Shown piece by piece: positions 16,827 to 24,114 of a stretch of 46,641 nucleotides of DNA. The DNA comes from an uncultured Clostridia bacterium (GTDB lineage: Bacteria > Bacillota > Clostridia > Oscillospirales > CAG-272): assembly GCA_946407735.1 (NCBI GenBank), contig CAMJPL010000022.1:1-46641 (forward strand), in the 5' to 3' direction. Numbering within the stretch: position 1 is the stretch's first letter; each line of letters starts with the position of its first letter. Position numbers and translations under genes: made by a program. The notes beneath the pieces are model-generated. The model worked only from the letters and a program-made list of their open reading frames with translations, was not told where the DNA came from and ran no database searches.

Positions 16827-17627
16827 ATGCCGGAATACATAACGAGCCGCCAGAACCCGTCGGTCAGGCTGGCGGCGTCTCTTTCCGACCGAAAGGAGCG
16901 CGAAAGTAAGGGACGCTTCGCGTTCGAGGGAGAAAAGCTGTTTCACGAGGCGGTATCGTCAAAAGCCCCGCTTCTCGAGGTGTACGCCGTAGGGGAGCTC
17001 GCCGGGATGGCTGAAAGGGAAGCGCCGCCCTCCTGCCGCGTCTTTTCGGTGACGGAGCAGGTGTATGACCGCCTGTCGATGGACAGGTCGCCGGACGGCA
17101 TCTTCTGCGTCTGCGGCAGGCTCGATGATCTGCATACCTTCGGCGGATATCCGCCGAGTGGAGGGATGGCCTCAGGATCGAAGCTCGCCTGCGTCTCGGT
17201 GCGCGATCCCGGGAACATAGGCACCATAATCCGCTCGGCGAGAGCCTTCGGCATAGGGGAGCTTATTCTTTCCTCCGACTGCGCCGATATCTACAATCCG
17301 AAGACCGTCCGCGCCGCGATGGGCGCCCTTTTCTCGGTCAGGATCCACGTGTCGGACGATATAATATCCGCCCTTGCGTCTCTTTCGGACGCCGGGTACG
17401 ACACCTGCGCCGCCGTGCTCCGCGAGGGAGCGTCGAGGCTCGGCACGATGCCGCGGAGCGAAAAGCGCGTCTATGTCGTCGGCAACGAGGGCCACGGCCT
17501 GCCGGACGATGTGATAGACGCCTGCCGGTCGACGGTCTTCATTCCGATGGAGCCGGGAAGCGAGTCGCTGAACGCCGCCATGGCCGCCACCGTGCTGATG
17601 TGGGACGGATATGCGGGACAAAGGTGA
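16827..17627 (+). CDS. SpoU/TrmH-family RNA 2'-O-methyltransferase
   Basis: A 266-residue methyltransferase with the N-terminal RNA-binding domain (ITSRQNPSVRLAASLSDRKERESKGRFAFEGEKLF) and the knotted SPOUT domain. Knot motifs: VSVRDPGNIGTIIRSARAFG (motif 1), VYVVGNEGHGLP (motif 2) and IPMEPGSESLNAAMAATVLMW (motif 3). It should methylate a ribose in rRNA, most likely 23S; the exact site cannot be read. It is close to zapA (19 bp) and probably translated from the same message. The toxin-antitoxin promoter begins three bases behind its stop codon. Confidence 0.93.
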   Translation: MPEYITSRQNPSVRLAASLSDRKERESKGRFAFEGEKLFHEAVSSKAPLLEVYAVGELAGMAEREAPPSCRVFSVTEQVYDRLSMDRSPDGIFCVCGRLDDLHTFGGYPPSGGMASGSKLACVSVRDPGNIGTIIRSARAFGIGELILSSDCADIYNPKTVRAAMGALFSVRIHVSDDIISALASLSDAGYDTCAAVLREGASRLGTMPRSEKRVYVVGNEGHGLPDDVIDACRSTVFIPMEPGSESLNAAMAATVLMWDGYAGQR

Positions 17628-17630
17628 GTA

Positions 17631-17659
17631 TTGACAAAAAAGCGACGCGGTGGTATAAT
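17631..17659 (+). promoter_or_regulatory. Consensus promoter of the brnT-brnA pair
   Basis: Perfect TTGACA (17631-17636) and TATAAT (17654-17659), spacer 17 bp. Transcription should start near 17666, which makes the ATG at 17665 unusable and favours ATG 17683 for the toxin. Confidence 0.88.
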
Positions 17660-17682
17660 TACGTATGGATATAGTCTTCAAT

Positions 17683-17958
17683 ATGATCCGCTTTGAGTGG
17701 GACGACGAAAAGGAAAAGCTGAGCAGGGAAAAGCACGGTATCGGCTTCGGAACCGCCGCGAGGGTGTTTTTCGACGATTCGAGGATCGAATTATGGGATG
17801 AAAGGCACAGCGGCGAGGAGGACAGAAATATAACGATCGGTATGGTGCATGACGTTCTGTTTGTCGTTTATACCGAGCGCGGCGATTCCCTGAGACTTAT
17901 TTCCGCCCGGCTTGCAAATGAGAAGGAAAGGAGAATCTATTTTGGCGATAGTATCTGA
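17683..17958 (+). CDS. brnT: BrnT-family toxin (type II toxin-antitoxin, RNase)
   Basis: A 91-residue protein with the BrnT layout: FEWDDEKEKLSREKHGIGF at the N-terminus, a FFDDSRIELWDERHSGEEDRN centre and the C-terminal RLISARLANEKERRIYF. BrnT is a RelE-like ribonuclease fold that cuts mRNA and stops growth unless bound by BrnA. I place the start at ATG 17683 because the predicted transcription start falls at about 17666; an in-frame ATG at 17665 would be at -1. No clear ribosome site is visible in the short leader. The antitoxin frame overlaps its end by 17 bp. Function inferred from family. Confidence 0.85.
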   Translation: MIRFEWDDEKEKLSREKHGIGFGTAARVFFDDSRIELWDERHSGEEDRNITIGMVHDVLFVVYTERGDSLRLISARLANEKERRIYFGDSI

Positions 17959-18256
17959 AACGATAACGCGTGATCAGAAGCTCACGGCAGATCAGATAAA
18001 AGAAATCGAAGAAGCCGCGAAGCGTCCGGCGGTTTATGACGACGACTGCCCGGAGCTGACCGAGGATCAGTACGCGGAGCTTGCCCGCGTGGCGCGTCGG
18101 CGCGACGAGGATAAGAGGAAGAAGCTGATCTCGATCCGGGTATCGCCTGAGACTCTGGAAAAAGTCAGAGCGGCGGGAGGCATGCATACCGGCTTCCTCA
18201 GCCGGCTGCTCGACAACGCCATTAACGATCCCGATCTTGTGAGAAAAAGTCTCTGA
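17942..18256 (+). CDS. brnA: BrnA-family antitoxin (ribbon-helix-helix)
   Basis: A 104-residue protein whose start is a TTG at 17942, eight bases behind AAAGGAG. It overlaps the last 17 bp of brnT, the coupling expected of an antitoxin. The N-terminal half is acidic and Glu-rich (toxin-binding part). The C-terminal part from KKLISIRVSPETLEKVRA onward is a ribbon-helix-helix-like DNA-binding domain that would repress the shared promoter as a toxin complex. The TTG start may tune the toxin-to-antitoxin ratio. No terminator follows before dprA. Confidence 0.83.
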   Translation: MAIVSETITRDQKLTADQIKEIEEAAKRPAVYDDDCPELTEDQYAELARVARRRDEDKRKKLISIRVSPETLEKVRAAGGMHTGFLSRLLDNAINDPDLVRKSL

Positions 18257-18282
18257 CATAAACCGGATAATATTCTGATATC

Positions 18283-19608
18283 ATGAACGACAATACGATT
18301 CTGTGGCTGTGGCTGTCGCTTTCGGCGGTGACCGGCAGCAGGCAGACCGACCGGCTGCTCGAGGCCCATGGCGGCGATATCGAGCGCGTCTACTCGCTCT
18401 CCGGCGCCGAGTACGCCGACATCACCGGATCGGGGCGGCTCGCCGACAGGCTGGCCGACAAATCGCTCGACAAGGCGAAGGAGATACTCGGCTGGTGCGA
18501 AGAAAACGATGTCGGCATCCTCACTCCCGACGACGAGCTCTATCCCGAAAGGCTGAGATCGGTCATGAGCCGTCCGCTGACGCTCTACTGTCTCGGCGAG
18601 CCGCGCGAGCTCGGAAGGTGCATGACGCTCGCCGCCGTCGGCACGAGGCGGATGACGAATTACGGCAGCCAGTCGGCGTACACGATATCGCTCGAGGCGG
18701 CGCGGTGCGGAGCCGTCATCGTCTCTGGCATGGCCGCCGGGATAGACGGCGTCTGCCACAGGGGAGCGATGGACGGCGGCGGCTACACCGTAGCCGTGCT
18801 CGGCTGCGGCATCGACAGGCCGTACCCGGAGTTCCACCGGGAGCTTATGCGCGAGATCTCGGAGAAGGGGCTGGTGCTGACCGAATTCCCGCCGTTCACG
18901 CCGCCGACCGGATATAATTTCCCGATACGGAACCGCATAATCAGCGGCATATCGCTGTGCACCCTCGTCGTAGAGGGCGACGTGAAAAGCGGAGCCATGA
19001 TAACGGCGAGATCGGCGCTGTATCAGGGGCGCGATCTCTGTGCCCTGCCCGGAAAGGTCGGCGAGTCCTCGAGCGAGGGGACGAATCTGCTGATAAAGGA
19101 AGGCGCGAGGATCGTCACCTGCGCGATGGATATCCTCGAGCCGTACCGCTACGTCTGCGAGGGGCTCGATCTCACCCGCCTGTCATACCCGGCGCACAGG
19201 GCCAATACCTCGCCGAGGGTGCAGACGCCGCCGGAAAAGGCGATACCGCAGAGAAGGCGTCTTCTGCCGGGCGAAAACCAGCCTCCCATGGAGAAAAAGA
19301 AGCGCGCATACGCGGGATCCGAGCAAAAGAGAGCCGAGCCCGCGGCATCCGCGCCGCAGGCCGCGCGGGATGTGAAAAACGCTCCGTCAGCCACGGCCGC
19401 GTCGGCGGGCGATCCCCCGGCTCCCGATCTGTCGCTTCTTACGGCCGACGAGAGAAAGCTGTACGACGCCATCGGCGACGATATCGTCTCGCCGGACAGA
19501 TTCTTCGACGAGCTCGGCGGCAGCCGTGTGCTGACGATGTTCTCGCTGATGGAGATAAAGGGCTTTGTAAAGAGCCTCCCCGGCGGGATGTACAGGAAGA
19601 TAAAATGA
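18283..19608 (+). CDS. dprA: DNA-processing protein DprA
   Basis: DprA loads RecA on incoming single-stranded DNA in natural transformation. The 441-residue protein has an N-terminal SAM-like helical part, the Rossmann-fold core (LAAVGTRRMTNYG, VIVSGMAAGIDGVCHRGAM, AVLGCGIDRPYP, FPIRNRIISGIS, KSGAMITARSALYQGRDLCALPG in order), a low-complexity Ala/Pro/Lys linker and a C-terminal winged-helix domain. No good ribosome site is seen before ATG 18283. dprA occurs in many non-transformable Firmicutes, so competence does not follow from its presence. The usual neighbour topA is not beside it here; leuA is the next gene, convergent. Confidence 0.95.
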   Translation: MNDNTILWLWLSLSAVTGSRQTDRLLEAHGGDIERVYSLSGAEYADITGSGRLADRLADKSLDKAKEILGWCEENDVGILTPDDELYPERLRSVMSRPLTLYCLGEPRELGRCMTLAAVGTRRMTNYGSQSAYTISLEAARCGAVIVSGMAAGIDGVCHRGAMDGGGYTVAVLGCGIDRPYPEFHRELMREISEKGLVLTEFPPFTPPTGYNFPIRNRIISGISLCTLVVEGDVKSGAMITARSALYQGRDLCALPGKVGESSSEGTNLLIKEGARIVTCAMDILEPYRYVCEGLDLTRLSYPAHRANTSPRVQTPPEKAIPQRRRLLPGENQPPMEKKKRAYAGSEQKRAEPAASAPQAARDVKNAPSATAASAGDPPAPDLSLLTADERKLYDAIGDDIVSPDRFFDELGGSRVLTMFSLMEIKGFVKSLPGGMYRKIK

Positions 19609-19640
19609 TGCGTATATGATTTGATCAGCCTGTAAGGAAA

Positions 19641-19790
19641 GCTCATTCGCGGGCGGGCAGTGCCCGCCCCTGCATATGATCGATGATACCGGCGATTAAT
19701 AATACCGGCCGGATAGAATCGGGACGGCATCGCTCATATACAGCCGAAAATCATATACACCGTAGGGGCGGGCATTGCCCGCCCGCCGGG
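19641..19790. repeat. Inverted pair of GC-rich palindromes (MITE-like)
   Basis: Two copies of a near-identical palindrome lie in opposite orientation, 19651-19669 and 19766-19784: GGGCGGGCA, one base, TGCCCGCCC. They are preceded by GCAGG or GTAGG and followed by CCCGC when read in the same sense. The outer flanks (ATCATAT) also match in inverted sense, so the two copies form terminal inverted repeats around a core of about 95 bp with no gene. It occupies most of the 355-bp gap between the ends of dprA and leuA. Confidence 0.65.
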
Positions 19791-19880
19791 TGATATCATA
19801 AAACATGAGATAAGCTTATCTGATTGCGGCGATAAACCGGCGGATCGATAGTTATTCATTTTAGATACGGAATGATAAAG

Positions 19881-19920
19881 CAAGAGAGACCCATGATTCA
19901 AAGGTCTCTCTTGTTTCTTT
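19881..19920. terminator. Terminator between convergent dprA and leuA
   Basis: Perfect 11-bp stem (CAAGAGAGACC with GGTCTCTCTTG, 11-nt loop) followed on the plus strand by TTTCTTTTTAT; weaker U-run on the minus strand. Confidence 0.75.
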
Positions 19921-19963
19921 TTATAAAATCGCAGTAAAATCCGCCGGAAAACGGCTTTTCCGT

Positions 19964-21481
19964 TTACCCCTCTCCACCGGTGCCTGCCCATTTGTTCAGG
20001 GCGTTGACGTAGGCGCGGATGCAGGACTCGATGATATCGGGCGAGACCGAGCGGCCGGTATAGACGCCGCCGTCGACCGTCAGCTTCACGCGCGCCTCGC
20101 CGAGAGCGTCGGTGCCTTCGGTCACGGCCTTTATCTCGAACTCGTCGAGGCTGATGTCGGTCGCGCCGGACAGGCGGTGCACGGCGTTGAAGGCGGCGTC
20201 GATAGGCCCGTCGCCGATGGCCGCCTCGCTCATCTCCCCGTCCCCGGCGGCGAGGGTCACCATCGCCATAGCGCGGCCGCTGCTGCCCGACTGGATCTGG
20301 AAATTCACGAGACGGTAGATCTGCGTCTGGCTGTCGAGGTATTCGTTCACGATGGCCATGATGTCGTCGTCGGTCACGTTCTTCTTGTCGGCGTAGCTCT
20401 TGAACCGTGCGAAGCACTGCGTCACGGCGTCGGCGGACAGGGTGGTGTAGCCGAGCTCGGTCAGGCGCTTCGCGAAGGCGTGACGTCCCGACAGCTTGCC
20501 CATGACGAAGTTCTCGGCGGTGAGACCGACCGATTCCGGCGTCATGATCTCGTACGTCCGCCTGTCCATCATCATGCCGTGCTGATGGATGCCAGACTCA
20601 TGCGCGAAGCAGTTCGCGCCGACGATGGGCTTGTTCACCGGCACCGTCACGCCGTAGAGCGACGACACCAGACGCGATATCCTCGTCAGCACCGTGGTGT
20701 CAAGACCGATCTCGCATCCGTAATGATCGGCGCGCGTCCTCAGCGCCATGGCGATCTCCTCGAGGGCCGCGTTCCCGGCGCGCTCGCCGACGCCGTTTAT
20801 CGTGCATTCGACCTGATCGGCGCCGTTTTCTATCGCGGCGAGGGCGTTCGCAGCGGCCATGCCGAGATCGTTGTGGCAGTGGGAGCTGACGGCGACGCTG
20901 TCGGCACCCTTCACGTTCCTGCGGATGTATCTTACAAGCTCGCCGAACTCGGCGGGGCTGGCGTAGCCGACGGTGTCGGGGATGTTGATCGTCTTCGCCC
21001 CGGCGGCGACGGCGATATCGAATATTTTCACGAGGAAATCTGGATCGGAGCGGGTGGCGTCCTCGCATGAGAACTCCACGTCATCGAAAAGCCGGCAGGC
21101 GAGGGAAAGGCAGTCGCCCGCCCTTTTCAGCACCTGCTCCGGCGTCATGCGCAGCTTGTGCTCCATGTGTATCGGCGACGTCGCTATGAACAGGTTCAGG
21201 CGCTTCTTTTCGGCGTCTTTCAGCGCCTCGGCGGCGGCCTTCACGTCGTCCTCGACGCAGCGGGCGAGGGCGCAGATGACCGGCTTTCTTACGTTCCGGG
21301 ATATCTCCTCCACGCAGCGGAAGTCGCCCTGCGAGGCCGCCGGGAAGCCGGCCTCGATTATGTCGACGCCGAGCTTTTCAAGGACGCGGGCGATCTCGAG
21401 CTTTCCGCCGCGGTTTATGTGGACTCCGGGAGTCTGTTCCCCGTCCCGGAGCGTGGTGTCAAGAAATACTATATGTCTCAT
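19964..21481 (-). CDS. leuA: 2-isopropylmalate synthase
   Basis: LeuA condenses acetyl-CoA with 2-oxoisovalerate, the first committed step of leucine synthesis. The 505-residue protein has the HMGL-like barrel opening FLDTTLRDGEQTPGV, the metal-binding SHCHNDLGMAAANALAA and the signature GVGERAGNAALEEI, the HESGIHQHGM segment, and a complete C-terminal regulatory domain (from about residue 370) where leucine binds in feedback control. No leader peptide or T-box was recognised in the 71 bp in front of it; upstream on the same strand is an alpha/beta hydrolase gene, so it may be the tail of that operon. leuCDB are not in this window. Confidence 0.96.
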   Translation of the reverse strand: MRHIVFLDTTLRDGEQTPGVHINRGGKLEIARVLEKLGVDIIEAGFPAASQGDFRCVEEISRNVRKPVICALARCVEDDVKAAAEALKDAEKKRLNLFIATSPIHMEHKLRMTPEQVLKRAGDCLSLACRLFDDVEFSCEDATRSDPDFLVKIFDIAVAAGAKTINIPDTVGYASPAEFGELVRYIRRNVKGADSVAVSSHCHNDLGMAAANALAAIENGADQVECTINGVGERAGNAALEEIAMALRTRADHYGCEIGLDTTVLTRISRLVSSLYGVTVPVNKPIVGANCFAHESGIHQHGMMMDRRTYEIMTPESVGLTAENFVMGKLSGRHAFAKRLTELGYTTLSADAVTQCFARFKSYADKKNVTDDDIMAIVNEYLDSQTQIYRLVNFQIQSGSSGRAMAMVTLAAGDGEMSEAAIGDGPIDAAFNAVHRLSGATDISLDEFEIKAVTEGTDALGEARVKLTVDGGVYTGRSVSPDIIESCIRAYVNALNKWAGTGGEG

Positions 21482-21543
21482 TTTGTCCTGATATCGGGTC
21501 CTGACCGACGGTATGCCCCGGCGTCATGAAACCTTCATTTCCG

Positions 21544-21561
21544 GGGACATGATCATGTCCC
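21544..21561. promoter_or_regulatory. Perfect 18-bp palindrome upstream of leuA
   Basis: GGGACATGATCATGTCCC covers the stop codon of the alpha/beta hydrolase gene and lies 63 bp ahead of the leuA start. It could be a repressor site for leuA, or a weak hairpin. No T-run follows, so it is not a normal terminator. Confidence 0.4.
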
Positions 21562-22164
21562 GCATATCTTCCTTATCCAGTCTTCTTCGAATCTCAGCTG
21601 TTCGTCGGTGTGAAACCAGTGCTCCCCGCCCTTCATGACGGTGATCCCGGCGTCCGCCCTCAGCGCGTAGGACTCGACGTCGCCATACGGCACCATGGCG
21701 TCGTTTTCGCCGTACAGGATCTCGGTCGGGGCGATCCTGCCCGGAGGATGCCGGCGCGCATAGGAGAGATATTCCCACGACAGCGTCTCGCCGAAGGATG
21801 TCGGTATCTCTTTCTTTCGCCGAAGGCTCTCCTCGTCCTCTCCCGCCGCTTTCAGCATCGAGAGGATGAGCCGCTCCATGTCGGTTACGGGGGATATCAG
21901 CAGCGCTTTTCCGATTTTGCACCCATTAAGCGAGAGAATCGAGAAATACGCCCCGATGCTTTCGGCGATCAGGATGACGGGGCCGTATCTGTCCGACAGC
22001 GAATCGAAGAACGGCGGGAATTCCCTTTCGGCGTCCCACGGCGTACCGGATGAGTAATCGAAGCCGGTGACGAGCAAACCGGGGAAGATATGCGCGAATC
22101 TCTCAGCGTCGTCCGCTCTGCCGCCCCTTCCGTGCACATACACGACGGCTTTTTCACCTGTCAT
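21553..22164 (-). CDS. Alpha/beta hydrolase
   Basis: A 203-residue hydrolase. Visible are the oxyanion segment VYVHGRGG near residue 8, a nucleophile elbow ILIAESIGAYFS (Ser in AESIGA, where the first Gly of GxSxG is replaced by Ala), the acid in LYGENDAMVPYG and the final His in GGEHWFH. The triad is complete, so an active esterase or lipase-like enzyme is likely; the substrate is unknown. Its ATG overlaps the stop of the upstream small protein by four bases, meaning translational coupling. It belongs to the minus-strand run that starts with the GH95-like gene. Confidence 0.82.
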   Translation of the reverse strand: MTGEKAVVYVHGRGGRADDAERFAHIFPGLLVTGFDYSSGTPWDAEREFPPFFDSLSDRYGPVILIAESIGAYFSILSLNGCKIGKALLISPVTDMERLILSMLKAAGEDEESLRRKKEIPTSFGETLSWEYLSYARRHPPGRIAPTEILYGENDAMVPYGDVESYALRADAGITVMKGGEHWFHTDEQLRFEEDWIRKICGT

Positions 22165-22559
22165 CCCCTGTCCTCCTTTTCATCGCTTCCATTTTCGCCG
22201 TCCGGCGCTTTCAGTATGAACGGCGATAGCTCGATAACGAAATGCTCCTCATTTATCCCGGTCATCGGGTGAGAGGCGGCGATACCGGCGCTGACGCCGG
22301 ATATCTCCGCAGGCGTGAAATCTTTCGCCTTGCCGATTATTACATACTGGACGTCGGGATAGAGTATCCTGCCGTCCTCGAGCTCAACCGACCAGCTTTC
22401 AAGCGGCTTTTCGATATCGGCGCCGAGCGACCCGAGGTATTTTGAAACAAGCGGGTATGCCGCCTTCACTCGGGCGCGGAAATTCCGGCATTCGGCGCAG
22501 GAGCAGAGGTCGTCCGGGGAAAGGGAGGCGTAATAACTTTTTGTTTTCTCAAAATCCAT
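22161..22559 (-). CDS. Small conserved-looking protein with CSCAEC motif, unknown
   Basis: A 132-residue acidic protein with no signal peptide. Near residue 18 it has CSCAECRNF, a possible metal site or disulfide, followed by a helical part, then a beta-rich half (WSVELEDGRILYPDVQYVIIG) and a Glu/Asp-rich tail. I do not recognise a family. It overlaps the alpha/beta hydrolase gene by four bases and follows another unknown gene by 13 bp, so the three are expressed together. Function cannot be stated. Confidence 0.7.
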   Translation of the reverse strand: MDFEKTKSYYASLSPDDLCSCAECRNFRARVKAAYPLVSKYLGSLGADIEKPLESWSVELEDGRILYPDVQYVIIGKAKDFTPAEISGVSAGIAASHPMTGINEEHFVIELSPFILKAPDGENGSDEKEDRG

Positions 22560-22572
22560 GATGTGCCGTCCC

Positions 22573-22998
22573 TCAGTCGGTCTGACCGCTTCCTGCCGCT
22601 TCGCCGAGCCGCCGCCTGAGATCGTAAAAGCCCTTCGGGAAGTTCTGCGAGCCGGAGGCCGTTATCCTGCGCCCTCCGTTCACCGACGCCTCCATGACGA
22701 ACATCTCCCCGTCAGTCACTGTGCGCGGATGAGGCCCGAAGAAGCCGTCCCATTCGAGTACCCGGCATTCATTCAGCATGGATATCACGTCCGGAAGCGG
22801 AAGCCCGGCGGCGGCGGAAAGCCGCCTTTCCTCGGCGCCTCCGCCGTAGATTATCTCATACCGCGATATCACGGCAGCGCCGTCTTCCCGCCCGGACGCG
22901 GCGATCTCGAATTCCTCGGTCAGCCGCATGCCGGATATGCGGAGCGTGAGATATGAGATATCACTGATCGTTTTTTTCGCGAAAAAGGCTTTGAGCAT
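22573..22998 (-). CDS. Small protein, unknown function
   Basis: A 141-residue protein starting MLKAFFAKKTISD behind a strong GGAGG. The sequence alternates strands and loops (SYLTLRISGMRL, AAVISRYEIIYGGG, RITASGSQNFPKGFYDLRRRL), giving the look of a compact soluble beta-rich domain. No signal peptide, membrane segment or catalytic motif was seen, and I do not know the family. It stands between the SGNH hydrolase (54 bp upstream) and the CSCAEC protein (13 bp downstream) in the same run. Confidence 0.68.
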   Translation of the reverse strand: MLKAFFAKKTISDISYLTLRISGMRLTEEFEIAASGREDGAAVISRYEIIYGGGAEERRLSAAAGLPLPDVISMLNECRVLEWDGFFGPHPRTVTDGEMFVMEASVNGGRRITASGSQNFPKGFYDLRRRLGEAAGSGQTD

Positions 22999-23052
22999 GA
23001 TATATCCTCCGGCGGAGACGGCGGGAAAGAGAGCTGAACGTCAGATTGCGCG

Positions 23053-24096
23053 TCACAGCAGCTTTTCCAGCTTCTCCCATATGGCGTCGGCGTAGACGGC
23101 GTAGCCGTTCTCGTTCGGATGCCAGTTGTCGTGATAGAAGCGCATCGCCTTCTCCCAGTCGGCAAGGCCTTCCATCCGCTGCTTCGCGAGAGCCGAGACG
23201 TCGGCGAAGGCGTCCTCATGCCCGCTCCCTATCGCGGCGGCCCGAACGCGCTTGTTTATCGTCGTGAAGTCGTACTCCGAGAAGGGATCGGCCTCAAGGC
23301 CCATGATCGGGAAGACGTTGTGGATGACGACCCTGTCGGTCAGAGCGTACGCCGCGTCGATAAGATCGCGGACGTACTCGGCGTAGCTCTCCGGCGGCTT
23401 TCCCCTCAGCCAGTCGTTTACGGCGTTGCACTCGAGGACAATGATGTCCGGCTCGAAAGCCTTCACGTCGCTATCCCAGTATGAGGCGAGATATTCCTTT
23501 ATCGACCTCGAGCCGAAACCGGAGGATATCACGGCGTAGCTGCCCGAATGGAGCTCTATCCGGCGAAGGAGCGGCTCGCCGGAGACGGCCTCGACAGAGA
23601 TCTCGTGCTCCCCGTTTCTGCAGCGGATCGGGAGGCGGACATAGTCGTCGTCGTAGCCGTCGCGCTCCTCGCCCCTGAGATCTATCTCGGCGGCGGCGCG
23701 TCCGTCGATCATGACGCGCGCCGAGACTTCCGACGCCGAATGGCGGAAGTCGCAGAGGATGAACCCGGCCTCGGCCTTGACGGTGAACGGCTTTCCCGGC
23801 TTTACCGCCGTGCAGCCGCGCCTTATCTGCTTAAACGACGGATCGCCGTCGTACATGAGCGAGATGTCCCGCCAGTCGAGATCGAAGGCCTTCGAGCCCG
23901 TCTTTTCGCAGACGCGGCGGCGGAGAAGGTTTGCGTAGCAGGGAACGGCGAAGCACAGCTTCCGCACGTCGGCGGCCTGCGACGGCGTGCCGAGCAGGAA
24001 CTCACCGCCGACGCCCTCGCCCCAGGTGTGTGAATCGCCCTGAAGGACGATGGTCTTTATCTTTCCGCCCTCGGCGGGATTTTCGTATGTTATCAT
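23053..24096 (-). CDS. SGNH/GDSL-family hydrolase with N-terminal beta-domain
   Basis: A 347-residue protein. The SGNH blocks are present: GDSHTWGEG (block I, nucleophile Ser near residue 22), a Gly in SSGFGSRS (block II), ECNAVNDW (block III with Asn) and DNWHPNENGY (block V with Asp and His). A beta-sandwich insert lies between blocks I and II, roughly residues 95-180. Such enzymes remove acetyl or other ester groups from carbohydrates. It has no signal peptide, follows the GH95-like glycosidase by 18 bp, and so probably deacylates the same imported glycan. AGAGGA ribosome site ahead of the ATG. Confidence 0.85.
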   Translation of the reverse strand: MITYENPAEGGKIKTIVLQGDSHTWGEGVGGEFLLGTPSQAADVRKLCFAVPCYANLLRRRVCEKTGSKAFDLDWRDISLMYDGDPSFKQIRRGCTAVKPGKPFTVKAEAGFILCDFRHSASEVSARVMIDGRAAAEIDLRGEERDGYDDDYVRLPIRCRNGEHEISVEAVSGEPLLRRIELHSGSYAVISSGFGSRSIKEYLASYWDSDVKAFEPDIIVLECNAVNDWLRGKPPESYAEYVRDLIDAAYALTDRVVIHNVFPIMGLEADPFSEYDFTTINKRVRAAAIGSGHEDAFADVSALAKQRMEGLADWEKAMRFYHDNWHPNENGYAVYADAIWEKLEKLL

Positions 24097-24114
24097 CGTT
24101 CGTGTTCCTCTGGT

